A DNA stretch of 64,000 nucleotides from Aquila chrysaetos chrysaetos (taxonomy: Eukaryota > Chordata > Aves > Accipitriformes > Accipitridae). Position numbers and translations under genes: made by a program. Numbering within the stretch: the first letter of the stretch is position 1; every line of letters begins with the position of its first letter. The DNA is taken from contig NC_044009.1 of the NCBI RefSeq assembly GCF_900496995.4, forward strand, positions 35,797,505 through 35,861,504, read 5' to 3'. This document shows, in pieces, positions 34,905 to 45,600 of this stretch. The notes under the pieces were generated by a model, which made no database searches, was not told where the DNA came from, and saw nothing but the letters and a program-made list of their open reading frames with translations.

Positions 34905-37900
34905 CGTGGGGCAGCTCCTGCAGAAGGTGGAAGTTCAGCTGTATGTGGGCTGTGAGGAGCCGTCGGGGGTGGGGAGGGTAGGAGCCTGCCCACCCCCTCT
35001 GCACCGCAAACTGGGAGCGCTGCGGGGAGGCAGCAGCATGAATGGGGGCCACTGTGGAGTGCCTGGTGCCGGGAGCCCTGTTCTCTCATCCTGCTCCCCA
35101 CAGAAGATGTGCTCCTGGATGCTGAGCTGTTGCTTAGCCCTTCAAGTAAGGGGGGACGAGGGTGAGCAGCCAGAGAGATGGGGAGAGGACTGGGATCCTC
35201 GCAGGTGGCAGAGCAGGGGCTGCATCCTGCCAGGCAAAGGGTGCGTGGGGCTCTGGCCAGGGTGTGCTGGGAAGGGAGTGGGCAGGGGTGGGCGCTGCCT
35301 GGGGCTTGTCAGTGAGCGTGCATCCACCCTGGGGGGCTGGGCACAGGGAGCTGCAGCTCTGGGGGCTGCAGAGTCGTGACCAACCCCTCTCTTCCCTGCA
35401 CAGCACCTGGCCGTGCAGGCCTCCTTGCTCTGCATCTTCCACCTCCTCCTGCTGCCCACCCTGCCCGAGGAGCCATCCCATGCCCAGGCCACCAGTGAGC
35501 TACTGGCACGCAGCCTCTTTGCCTGTGGCATCTCCACGGTGCTGCAGACCACCCTGGGGAGCCGGTGAGCAAAGGGGATGAAGGGGATGCAGCTGTCACC
35601 AGGAGGAGGGTGATGCCATGGCAGGGCATGTTTCTGGCCCCTCCTAGGCTGTGGGAAGACAGGATTTGCTGGAGGTGGGAAGGAGCATGAGGTCAACCCC
35701 TTGCCCGGCATCTCTGCACTGCTGTCCTCTCCCTGCCATCACTGCATCCTCCTCTCTCACACATCCCTCTAGCAAAACTGCTGTGCTTTCCGTCTAGCTC
35801 CTCACTGCCTTGCTCCAGCATCATATGCAGCTCCTCCAGACCATCTGGTGCCTGTGCTGCCCGCACCCCACGCAGGGGCTGGGTGTGTGCTTTGGCAAAG
35901 TCTCTGACCTCTGCATGCATCCCATGGGCTGCCACTTGGGATGTGCTAGGGCACATTTGGGATATGGGGTGACCTCCTCCAACTTTGGGGTTCTCATCTC
36001 CTTCCCTTCTCATCCCTCGCTCCTCTGGCAGCGAGGGCTTTGGGAGCAGCGCTGTCCCCTCTTTCCTCCCTAATGTGCCCTTGCTGTCCCCTTCCCCAGG
36101 CTGCCACTGGTTCAAATTCCATCCTTCGAGTACCTGGTCCCTGCCATGGTGCTGAGCTCCCACCTGTCCCTCAGTGCCAGCACGGACAGGAATGGTGAGT
36201 ACAGCCCTGGAGCCTGCGTCCCATTGGGCCCGGGCCATGCCCGTGCCAGGGGAATGGCAAGTGACAAGGTGCCCGGTGCACTGAGTGGGGATGAGGGGTA
36301 GCAAGGGCTCCTGCCTGCTGGCCCCTCTGGTGACGGTGCACAGCACCCTACTGGTTGCCTCCCCAGGGTCAGGGCTTATGCTGGCATCCTGGCCCTTCTC
36401 CAGCCAGCAGCCTCTGCCCTGCGTGCTCTTGGACACGGCTTCAGGAGCCCAGTGTCCATGTGCATCACATCCCTTTGAAATTCCCTTCCAGGCACAGCTG
36501 TTGCCAGTGTGTGCCCTGCACCGCACTGCACCGTTGCAGGGAGCTGGGCTGCCTCGCTGCGAGAGGTGGGTGCTTCTGCGCTGGGCTGGGGTCCCCATCC
36601 TCCTGCTCCACCAGCGCCCCAGTTGTCACCTGCATCCCTGCACCCCCAGTCCCTTTTCCAGCCCTCCTGGGGATTGCCATGAATCAGGGTGACACAAGGG
36701 GATGTGCAAAGACAATGGAGATCGTGGTGCATGTGGGTACATATATTCCCCTGGGTTGGGGTGAGCAGAGCACGGGGAACAAGTGATGCTACTGGGGTGG
36801 TGGGAGTGTGGCCAAGGGAAGGTGTTGGGCTGCTCTCCATGTATCCTTCCCCATGGGTCCCGTCCTTTTCTCCTGTAGGTCTCTGGAGCTGTGCTGGTCT
36901 CTGGACTGGTTCAGCTGGCACTGGGAGTGTCTGGCGTGTGCGGGTGGGCAGCCCGGCACTGTGGGCCCATGGTCCTGGCCCCCAGCCTCTCCATCATCGG
37001 GCTGTCCGCATACAAGGAGGCCGCTTTCTTCTGCTCCACTAACTGGGGGGTAGCGCTGCTGTACGTGAGCCCCGGGGGCCACAGTGGTGTGCAGTCCCCA
37101 GGGTTTCCCTTCACCATGGGGACAGGAATGGGGCATCCCCGCAGTGCATGGCACATGTTTGGGGCCCCATCGCCATGATGCTACATGGTGACCTGTGCTC
37201 CCTGTTCTAGGCTCATGCTCCTTGCTGTCACCTTCTCCCAGCACCTGGGGTCCTGCCGCCTGCCCTTCTGCGCCTGGCCCCAGGCTTGGGGCAGCTCCAT
37301 AGAGCCATCTGTCCCCACCCTGCGCACATTCTCGGTACTGTGGCTTGTCTGCCCCTGCTCCCTCTGCTGTGCTCAGGCTTCTCTCCGAGCCCAACTCTTC
37401 GGTGTGGGGTTAGGTGAGACCCGGTGGCTCTGGAACAGAGCTGGGTGCTGGGAGCAGAGGCAGGGTTGAGAAGTCCTGGTGCAGCTCCCAGGGCATGGGA
37501 GCTCCAGAGGGAGCACAGGGGACCTGTGCTCGAGGGTGTTGGAGCAGCAGAGCCTGAGACGTTCCCCACAGTGGTGAGGGGAGATGTGGCATGGCTCCTT
37601 GGGAGAGGTGACAGGACAAGGACCTGCTGTCTGGGGCACAGCAGACGAGGTGCTGGCCAGGGCAGGTAGGAGAGAAGGGTCCCCTGCTGAGGGTCGCCTT
37701 GCTGCCTTGCAGGTACTGCTCCCGTTTGCTGGTGTCTGCATCGTCTGTGCCATCCTCAGCCACCTCCACGTCCCCTGGGAATCACTGGACCTGGCCATGG
37801 CACAGCTGTCCTGGGCCAACAGCACCTTCCATGCCCCTTGGGTCCACATCCCCTACGCAGGTGGGGTGCGGCAGGGCTGGGTGCAGCCATCTGCCTTTGG

Positions 37901-39559
37901 CCAGGGCCTCTACCACTTGTCCCTTCTCCCTCCACTGCAGGCGAGTGGGGGTGGCCGCTGCTCACCCCCCAGGCGCTGGCAGTGGGCATCGCCATGGCCA
38001 TTGGCTGCAGCATGAACTCGGTGGGCTGCTATGTGCTGTGCGGCAGGCTGCTGCGAGCCCCCCGGCTGCCCCCCGACGCCTGCAACCGGGGGCTCTGCAC
38101 AGAAGGGCTGGGCAGCCTCCTGGCAGGGCTGCTGGGCACCCCGGGGGGTACAGCCGCCAGCATCGCCAACGCCTGCACCACCGGCCTCACGCAGGTATGC
38201 CCGGGGTGGGGGGAGGAAGGTCGGCAAGGGATGGAGAGACAATGGAGCAGGAGGTGTGGGGGACCTGTAGCACCCAGGCTGTCACTGAGCTGGCACTGGG
38301 AAAGGCAGGTCTGTATGGCAGGATGGGGGGGACAGAGTGGGGGGTGATGCTCCCCATCCTCACTTTCCCATCCTTCTTTCTGCCAGGTTGGCTCTCGCCT
38401 CTCGGTGCAAGTAAGCGCGCTGGTGTGCGTGGTGCTGGGCATGTCCCCGAGGCTGGCAGGGTTCCTCACCCGCATCCCACTGGCGGTTCATGGTGGGTAG
38501 CCTGCCCTTCCCCTGCACTGCGGTGCCTGCAGCCTGCCTGGCGCTGCCTGACTCCTGCTCCTCACAGGAGGGGTGCTCTGTGTCACCTATGCTGTGGCTG
38601 TGGGCACGGGGATCTCCTACTTCCAGTACGCGGACATCGACTCGGGGAGGAACATCTTCATCGTCGGCTTCACCATGTTCATGGCGCTGCTGGTGCCGCG
38701 GTGGTTCGGCGCGGGTCCGGCTCACCTGGCCACAGGTAGCGGGGACATTCCCCAGGCAAGGCAAAGCCTTGGGCCCCATGGCATGATGACCACATGTCTC
38801 CGATGTCCTGGAAGTCTGGGTTGGCTCACGACAGCAGGCAGCTCACTCTCCAGCTCCTGGATCTGCCGTGGCAGCTCCTGCCCCTTCCCCACCACTGGGC
38901 TGGGACATCCTGGGTGATTCTGGCCCTGTCCCTGCAGGCTGGGTGCCTCTGGACCTCCTCTTCCTTTCCCTGCTCATGGTGCCTGTCTTCTTAACTGGCT
39001 TCTTGTCATTTTTCCTGGAGAACACGGTCTCAGGTGAGGGGCTGCTCTAGGTTCTCTATGTGAGCTCCTGCTCTGAGGGCTGGATCTGGCTATGGGACTG
39101 TCCCCAAACCACTGGCTCTGCCTCCAGGCAGCCGTGGGGCTGGTGTGGACCAGGAGGGTGCAGCCGGAGGAAAGGGCTCCCATCTCACTGCGCACTGCCC
39201 TGCTTGCAGGAACCCTGGAGGAGCGAGGGCTGCTCTCGGAGCTGGCACCACAGAAAGCCGGGGCAGGCGATCACCAACCCTATGGAGAGAGGGGCGAAGC
39301 CAGCCAGGCATATGGGCTCCCTGCCGGGCTGAGGGGGCTGCTGCCATCCTCCTGCAAAGCCTTCCCCTGCTGCTTCCTCTGCCCGGGGAGTGAGGAAGAG
39401 AAGGAGGAGGAAGAGGAGGAGGGCAGCCGTGCCACCGAGGAGGGGACCGCTCCCCCAGGGGAAGGCACGCACCTGCTCCCCAAACCCGGCTCCGGGGAGC
39501 CGCAGCTGTCCAGGAGGCCGAGCGAGACGGAGATGCCCGCATGGCACACTGTGGCCTGA
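34896..39559 (+). CDS. SLC23A3: SLC23A3, NAT/NCS2-family nucleobase-ascorbate transporter-like protein
   Basis: Orphan member of the ascorbate/nucleobase transporter family. Thirteen exons: 34896-34940 (uncertain), 35104-35145, 35404-35564, 36100-36194, 36492-36565, 36879-37060, 37211-37334, 37713-37860, 37941-38194, 38387-38492, 38568-38735, 38938-39033, 39210-39559; about 614 residues, against about 617 in human. The family QH motif is in the first membrane helix (CLALQHLAV, split by intron 2). Other conserved segments are CGPMVLAPSLSIIGLSA, EWGWPLLTPQALAVG and ADIDSGRNIFIVGF. The NAT signature region reads NACTTGLTQVGSR (about residues 367-379) and lacks the usual Gly two residues after Asn. 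The tail is acidic (KEEEEEEG) and then LLPKPGSGEP. The first exon is chosen because MANRGAAPAEGGSSA ends in phase at a GTATGT donor; ATGs at 35038 or 35107 are alternatives. Confidence 0.92.
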
Positions 39560-40184
39560 CCCCACGGTGTGGGGACACCTCATGGGGGACTGGGGCTGTG
39601 CCCCCAAGGCAGCTTGTGAGCCACTTTGCTCCTTGTTTCTGAAGCCCAGGTGGACTGGAGGGACCTGCGCTTCCACACTCCCAGTATGAACCTCATTTCC
39701 CTGCTTGGGAGAGAGCTATAAAAACCTTCAACCAACTTGGCCCTTTCGAGGGGTTTCCTTTCCAGCCAGGATTTGCCTGGGAGATGCCAGCCCACCCTCC
39801 CCTGGTTCCCTGAGAACTGTGGCCACAGAGGGCATGGCCACCTGGTGTCACTGCAGCTGGGGATGTGGGTGCCCCTAAAGCCCACCATCACCCTGTGGAC
39901 ATGGCTGGGGAAGGGCTCAATGCTTTAGCCAGCCCCAAAGCACTGTCACCCCAGTCTCTGCTCACCCGCTGGCACCGTGCTCAGGAAGGGCTGGCTCCTC
40001 ACCTCGTCCCTGCCAAGTCCCAGCGGTGCCCATGGCCCCTTGATGCCCATGGCACCAGGTGTATACTAACGCCCTGGCTCTGGCACACCCTAGGCTGGGG
40101 GTGCAGCTCAGCTCAGTTCCCCAAAACAGTGAACCCCCTTTCACCTGCAGTGGGTTGGTCCCAGCAGCACTTACCACTTAACTG

Positions 40185-40203
40185 CCCCCCCCCCCCCCCC
40201 CCC
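40185..40203. repeat. Poly-C tract (C19)
   Basis: Uninterrupted run of 19 C between SLC23A3 and NHEJ1. Length is liable to slippage. Confidence 0.9.
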
Positions 40204-40820
40204 GGTATTTTTCTTGTTGCTAAACCAGCCAGCAGCAGATTTCTCTGTGGAAAAAAAACATCGCCTTTGACCCCCACAATTAAGCTTAGTGCCTGGGTTG
40301 TTCCCTGCTGCCAGCTGGTTATGCCGACTGCAGTGGAGTCTGCACCAACCCTGCTCGCTGCTCCAGTGTTTACAGCAGACCAGAGTCCGTTTACAGCAGA
40401 TCAGCTCCCCGTGCTCCCTCCACCAGTCTGAACTGGCCTGCAAAAGCCTAGCAGTGGGGTAGGAAAGGCTGGGGCTTTGCAGCCCTTGTGTGATGCTGGC
40501 CCTGGGTACAAGCTGGAAGGAAGGATGGACTTGGGCTGGGAGGATGATGGAGCTGGTCCATGGAAAGTGGCATGCTCGAGCTGGACCACAGCTCCAGGTT
40601 GTGGCTGCTCCCTTCACCTGGTCCCAAGGAGCCCCCCAACGCCCAGGAACACCCAAAGATGGCTGCAGGGTGAGAGGCATGTGGTGCCACTGTGTGTGCA
40701 GGTCCTCAGGGGTGAGCCCCCTTTCCTCAGCTCCCTGTGATGCCCACAGCTGGGTCCTGTCCACCCAGTGGGCACAGGGTGCAATGCACACAGCCTGGCC
40801 TCACCCAGCCAGCCCCCCAC

Positions 40821-40990
40821 CTGGGTCTTGCACCCCAACCCGTCCCTGCACTCTAGCTGTGCCCAAAGCCCAACTGGGTCCTGCACCCCAAACGCTCCTG
40901 CACTCTCACCTGGCCATGCAACCCAATCTGTTCTGCACCCTGCCTGGGTCCTGCACCCCAAAGCCCCTGCCTGTTCTCACCTCCCCTGGC
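40821..40990. repeat. Degenerate minisatellite with ctgggtcctgcaccccaa core
   Basis: The 18-base core occurs at about 40821, 40874 and 40944, joined by similar C-rich text (ctgcactct, ctgcaccctg). The spacings of 53 and 70 bases show an irregular higher-order repeat. Confidence 0.6.
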
Positions 40991-41514
40991 ACCCCGTTGG
41001 GATGCAAACCCTCTGGCATGATCACCCTCCCCTGGCAACCCCCCCTCGAGGGCGGCCTCAGCCCGCACAGTGGGGAGAGGGCGTGAGCTGGGGGGGTGAA
41101 TAGGGTAGAAATGGGGGGCTCAGGGGCTGTGCATGGGTGCAGGGGGGGCGGTTTGTGGGTGGAGGGTGGATGGCCTCAACGCACGGGGTGCAAGTGGGGG
41201 ATCACCGTCAGCGTGTGGGTGCTGGGGTCAGTCATCAGGGCAAGGACGGAGCTGTGCTCACTGTGGGGGAGGCTGGAGGGCTGGGGGGGGGTGCACGGTG
41301 TCCATGGCTCCTGCCAGGCTGGCACAGACCTGCTCTGTGGTGTCTTGTGAACCCAGTCCCGGGGCATGGGGGACACATGCACCTGCAGCCCCAGCTATGC
41401 AGGGCTCGCCGGGGTACAGCAGCTCAGTCCCAGCACAATCCCAGAAGAGCAGCAGTGCAGGTGCATGCCCTGCGCTGTGCCTGCACAGGCACGCTGCGGC
41501 TGCTGGGGCTGAGG

Positions 41515-41520
41515 AATAAA
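41515..41520 (+). terminator. Candidate polyadenylation signal AATAAA
   Basis: Canonical hexamer about 2.0 kb after the SLC23A3 stop and about 0.2-0.4 kb before the NHEJ1 promoter. It could end a long SLC23A3 3' UTR; the variant TATAAA at 39717 would give a much shorter one. Confidence 0.4.
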
Positions 41521-41699
41521 CCCAGGGCTAAGGAACAGGAAGAGCCCCAGCTGCTGCTGCTTCTCCAGCCTGTGCCGTGCCCGCAGCCCGAGGGCTGTCC
41601 CCCACTGGGCACTAGTGCCAGGACACTTCATAACAGGAGCAAGCGCAAAACAAAGCATTAAAGCATTTCAATCCACATTGCTTTGCACAGCGTCTTGGC

Positions 41700-42200
41700 C
41701 GTGGCACCTCCCGTGACGATCAGGGAAGCTCGAGAGGGATGTGCCAGCTTGGGTCCCCCACCTTGTCAGCAGGCGAGGGAGCAGGAGCGGTCGCTCCCTG
41801 GGCCCTGAGGAAGCGATGGCCACGGCCGTTTCCCCGTGCCGATGACCTGTGGCGCACGGTGCTACACATCCCAGCGTGCCCCGGCCTCTCGCATGCCGCG
41901 GAAGAGAGCAGCATGCTGGGAGCCGTAGTCTGGCCCTCGCCTCCGGCCCGGCATCGCTCGCCTCTGCAAAGCCCCTCGCCCCGACAGCTTTTGGCCTGCC
42001 GGCTCCTCTTGCCCTCGGGTAACTCCGCAGCTTCGCAGAGCCCCAGTCCTGCAGGCACCCCGGGGACACCGGGTCCCCAAGTGTTTTGGCTGGCACAGAG
42101 CCTGTCGCAGGGAGGAGCGGGAAGCAGCAGTGCTGGCGGGCGGCGTGGGCTGCCGCCCGCGTCAGTGCAGGCAGGGGACGGCGCGTGGTTAGTGTGGAGC
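41700..42200 (+). promoter_or_regulatory. NHEJ1 promoter, moderate CpG island
   Basis: CpG-rich stretch upstream of the first coding exon of NHEJ1. Since the coding ATG sits directly after a splice acceptor, a non-coding exon 1 must lie upstream, most likely here. A ZNF143-type motif is at 41911-41929. A possible donor (GGGTAACT) is near 42018. Confidence 0.65.
41911..41929 (-). promoter_or_regulatory. ZNF143/THAP11-type motif (ACTACRNNTCCCAGCATGC)
   Basis: The plus strand reads gcatgctgggagccgtagt, the reverse complement of ACTACGGCTCCCAGCATGC. This is a close match to the promoter motif bound by ZNF143 and THAP11/HCFC1, normally found within 100-200 bp of a transcription start. Confidence 0.7.
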
Positions 42201-42282
42201 ACAGGGATGGGATCTCCGAGCAGGAGGAGGGCTGCAGTGTCCTGCTGCCCGTCCTGGTGCAAGCTGGGCAGCTTAAATGTTA

Positions 42283-42290
42283 ATTTGCAT
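42283..42290. promoter_or_regulatory. Octamer-like ATTTGCAT in an AT-rich patch
   Basis: Exact reverse of the POU octamer ATGCAAAT, in an AT-rich patch (42275-42345) just downstream of the NHEJ1 CpG island, presumably in intron 1. Functional role not shown by sequence. Confidence 0.35.
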
Positions 42291-42631
42291 GTAGAGATCT
42301 CACTGTATTAATGGCAGCAAGCACTGGATAATGCCGGGGAGGCAGCAGTTACATTGCTGTGCATCTGCTGGTGCATTTGGGGTGCTTATTGTGAGCTGGG
42401 ATAGGAACCGCCCTGCACAGTGCTCCCCAAAATGCCCTCCCCAGCAGAGCTGCATGTATGTGCAAGGATGTGTGTGACCAGAGCTAGCTGAGCATCCTCA
42501 CCTCCAGGCCACGAGGTGGGGCTGGCATCGTGGAGGGGCCGGCAGGGACCGAGGGTCCCTGTGAGGCCACCCCAGGGACAGGGGTCTTCCTGGGTGGGGG
42601 GCGAGGCAGAGACCTGATTGCTCTCTTGCAG

Positions 42632-45600
42632 ATGGAGGGCTCCGAGGAGCTGGAGAGCAGCCTTCTGACAAAGCCCTGGGCTTCTGTTTGCTTTGGTGAA
42701 TCCGCTTTTCTTGCCAAAGTGTGCTTCAGGGATACTGGCTACATCCTGCTGATCTCCGACCTCAGCAGCGTCTGGTACGAGAGTGCAGACGCTGAGGCTG
42801 TGGGACAAAGGTCCAAGGTGAGTGTCTGGATAGTCCAGGGACCTCTTTTTCTCCTCGCAGCAGCTCATGTTGCAGCATAAACTGCTTGGTGACACAATGG
42901 CCGTTGGATCCGACAGGGTTTGGGTGCAAATACCTGGCTTGGGAAGTCCCCGGGTGACTGCCCAAGCACTGTCATCCCGGTTGGCTGAGCACCCTCCTCC
43001 CAGGAGAGTGGGCCAGGCTATTCAGCATGCCCAGAGTAGCCACGTGTCCACCAGGGCTGCGTGCTGAGGCTGGCACACTTGTTTCACTTGTGGGCTGGAT
43101 GGGCAGCTGGTTTCTCTAGGACCAGTGTACTAAGGAGGAGCTTGAAACACAGCTGCCTTCCCACCAGTGATGGAGAGACTCCTGTTCACATTCATAGCTA
43201 GGCACAGGCTTCCATGAGGTGTCCTGTTAGCACGTCCCCCAAAACTTATGGGGCCATGCCTCATCCTCTCACCCTAGCCCATGTGCCCAGGCCCCCACGT
43301 GCCACCCCTGCCTGCCAGGACCCTCTGTCACAGAGTAGCTGTGCTGAGCAGCTGGTGGCAGGAGGGGTAGGCATGCGGTGGCAGCTATCCCCCAGCTCTG
43401 GCAGGTTAGCTGAGCTGTGACAGCTCTCAGCCAGCCTGTGACACCCGCGGTGGCATGCGGGGCAGATGTGCTAGTGGAGACCGTTGCACCCTGCCCACCA
43501 CCTGGACCCTCCTGGGCTGGCGGGGCAGGGAAGCCTTCCCAGCTCAGCTGGTCTGGGAGAACTGGTGGGGAATGTCTTGTCACGGGGCTGGAAGCTGAGG
43601 CCCAGGGATGGCTTTTTGCAGTGCTGGGACACACAGAAGTAGTTTGGTTCCTTCTGTGCTGGCATTTCTGCTGCTTTTTTCCCAGTGCCAAGCTCCCCGG
43701 GGTGTTGCTGTACCCATAACGTTGCCTTTCCCCAGGAGCTGAACAAGCGGCTGACGGTCCACGTGTCCTCCTTCCTGCACCACTTGTGTGACTTGATGTC
43801 CCCCTTGCTGGCAGGGCAGTCGGATACCGCCACCTCCTTCTCCTGCCACCACACTGCTGGTGGCCTCAGCCTGCATGTGAAGAGCACGCTGTCAGGACTG
43901 CCCTTCTACTGGAAATTCCACTGCTGCCCGGCTCCCGTGGAGATGGTGAGCGAAGCTGCGGAGAGTTTGGGGAGGGGGGCAGCCAAAATTAAGGATTGTC
44001 TCCTAATGCTTGGAGGGTTTTGGGTGGTCTCGGGCCGTGCTGCTGGCTGTAGGGTGCCTGGCTCTGCCTGCTGCCCCTCCCGAGGTTCACTGTCCCTGTT
44101 TCTTCCCATTGAGACTTTGGCACCTTTGTTGGCGCCTTGCAGCGAGGCAGGGTCAGCCCAGCACACGCTGCTGCCGGGGCAGCAAGGAGACGTCCAGTTT
44201 GGGACGATGCCCTGCCAGCGCCCCGCATAGCAGAGCGATGCCGTTCTCCTTTGGTGCATGCCGTGAAGTGCGGCACAGAGCGGCGGGTTACCCCCAAGGG
44301 ACCCGCAGGTGGTCTGTCGCGCCGAAGGGGAATTAAAGCGGGGGTCTCCCCGGCTTTTAAGGGGTTGCTCTTACCCCGGGGCTGCCTAACATTCTGGGTT
44401 TCGGGAAGCAGCCGCTGGAGCCCGGTGTCGCCAGCCGAGCACCCGGGGGCAGCACCTCCGCCGGACCCCCGGCAGGCGGGACGGGCTCTGCGGGGCCGGG
44501 GCTGCCCGGGCCGGCCCCCACCGCCCCCGGCACCCCGGGGCCCTGCGGCCCTACGCGCACAAGAGGGCGCCCGGCACCCGCTAACCGCCGCGGCGGGAGC
44601 CTCCGGCGGCGGCCCCGGCCCCGGGGCCGGCCCTGCGGCTCCGCTGCCGGCGGGTGGCCGCAGGAGGCATCGCCCCAAATCCCCGACACCCCCCTCCCGC
44701 CGGGTCCCGCTGCGGGGCACGTCTCTTCTCCCCCGCCTCGAACGGCTGTGCTTGGGCATCACGGGGAGGAGAGCTGGGGTCCCCGGCTGCTGTGGGGGTG
44801 TCTGTCCTCGCTTTCAAGGTTCAACTGGGGAGCAAATAAACTCGGGGTCCCGGCTTGGCTTGGGAATTGCTGGCCCTCCCTGGGCAAGAAGCATGGAGGC
44901 TGAGCTGAGAAGGTGCAAAGCCGGAGCTCCCAGCTGGTAGCTGCTCCTCTACTTTTGCTTGGAAACGTGCTGGATGTCTGCAAGGCACCCAGGACTTCGG
45001 AGCGTGGCTGGTGTGGGTGCAGGAATGGGGACCAGCTCTGCCCTGCTAAGCTCGACTCAGCAGCTGGCCAGGGGCTCGAGGCAGGCATGGAGCTCACCCG
45101 GCAAACCGCTGCTTGCCCCATCCCAGCTCTGCAGTGGACGGTGCCCTCTGCGCGCCTGGGTGGCTGATGGCCGTCACCTCTGTGGCTCGTGCCTGGGGGT
45201 GAGCAGAGCCTGGAGCCCACTTTGGGCTCACCGCAGGAGCGAGAAGGCTTCGCAGGCGATGCTGGGTTTGCTGCTGTCTCACCTGTGGGATCAGCCTAGC
45301 CACAAAGACAAGGGGTGTGTTGGGGCAGGGGGGTCCCAAACGTCCTCCCAGGGGCTGTGGGAGGTGATGGGCAGGAGGCTGCTTTGTGTGCCTGATGGGC
45401 CAGGGTGACTCAGCCTGGCTCTGGGGCAGGGGACATGCCCAGGGCTCTGCATGGGGCTTGTGTGGCCATAAGCTAAGGGTGGGCACGGTGGGCTGCAATG
45501 CGCTGCGAAGCTGCAGCCTGTGAGAGGCCTGCATGTTGGGATCCCTTCTGCTTTTGATCTTGCCTCCCTGCAAAGGTCTTTCCTGTTCCCTAAGCCGCAG

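Larger units (their letters stand above)
39560..41690. other. SLC23A3 3' UTR and intergenic region
   Basis: No coding exon recognised. Candidate SLC23A3 polyadenylation signals are a variant TATAAA at 39717-39722 and a canonical AATAAA at 41515-41520. The block also contains a C19 run, a minisatellite-like stretch at 40821-40990, and G-rich sequence at 41090-41300. Confidence 0.6.

Noticed and set aside
40821-40990. CRISPR-like array
   Set aside because: Repeats are irregular, C-rich and unevenly spaced in an animal genome; a minisatellite explains them.
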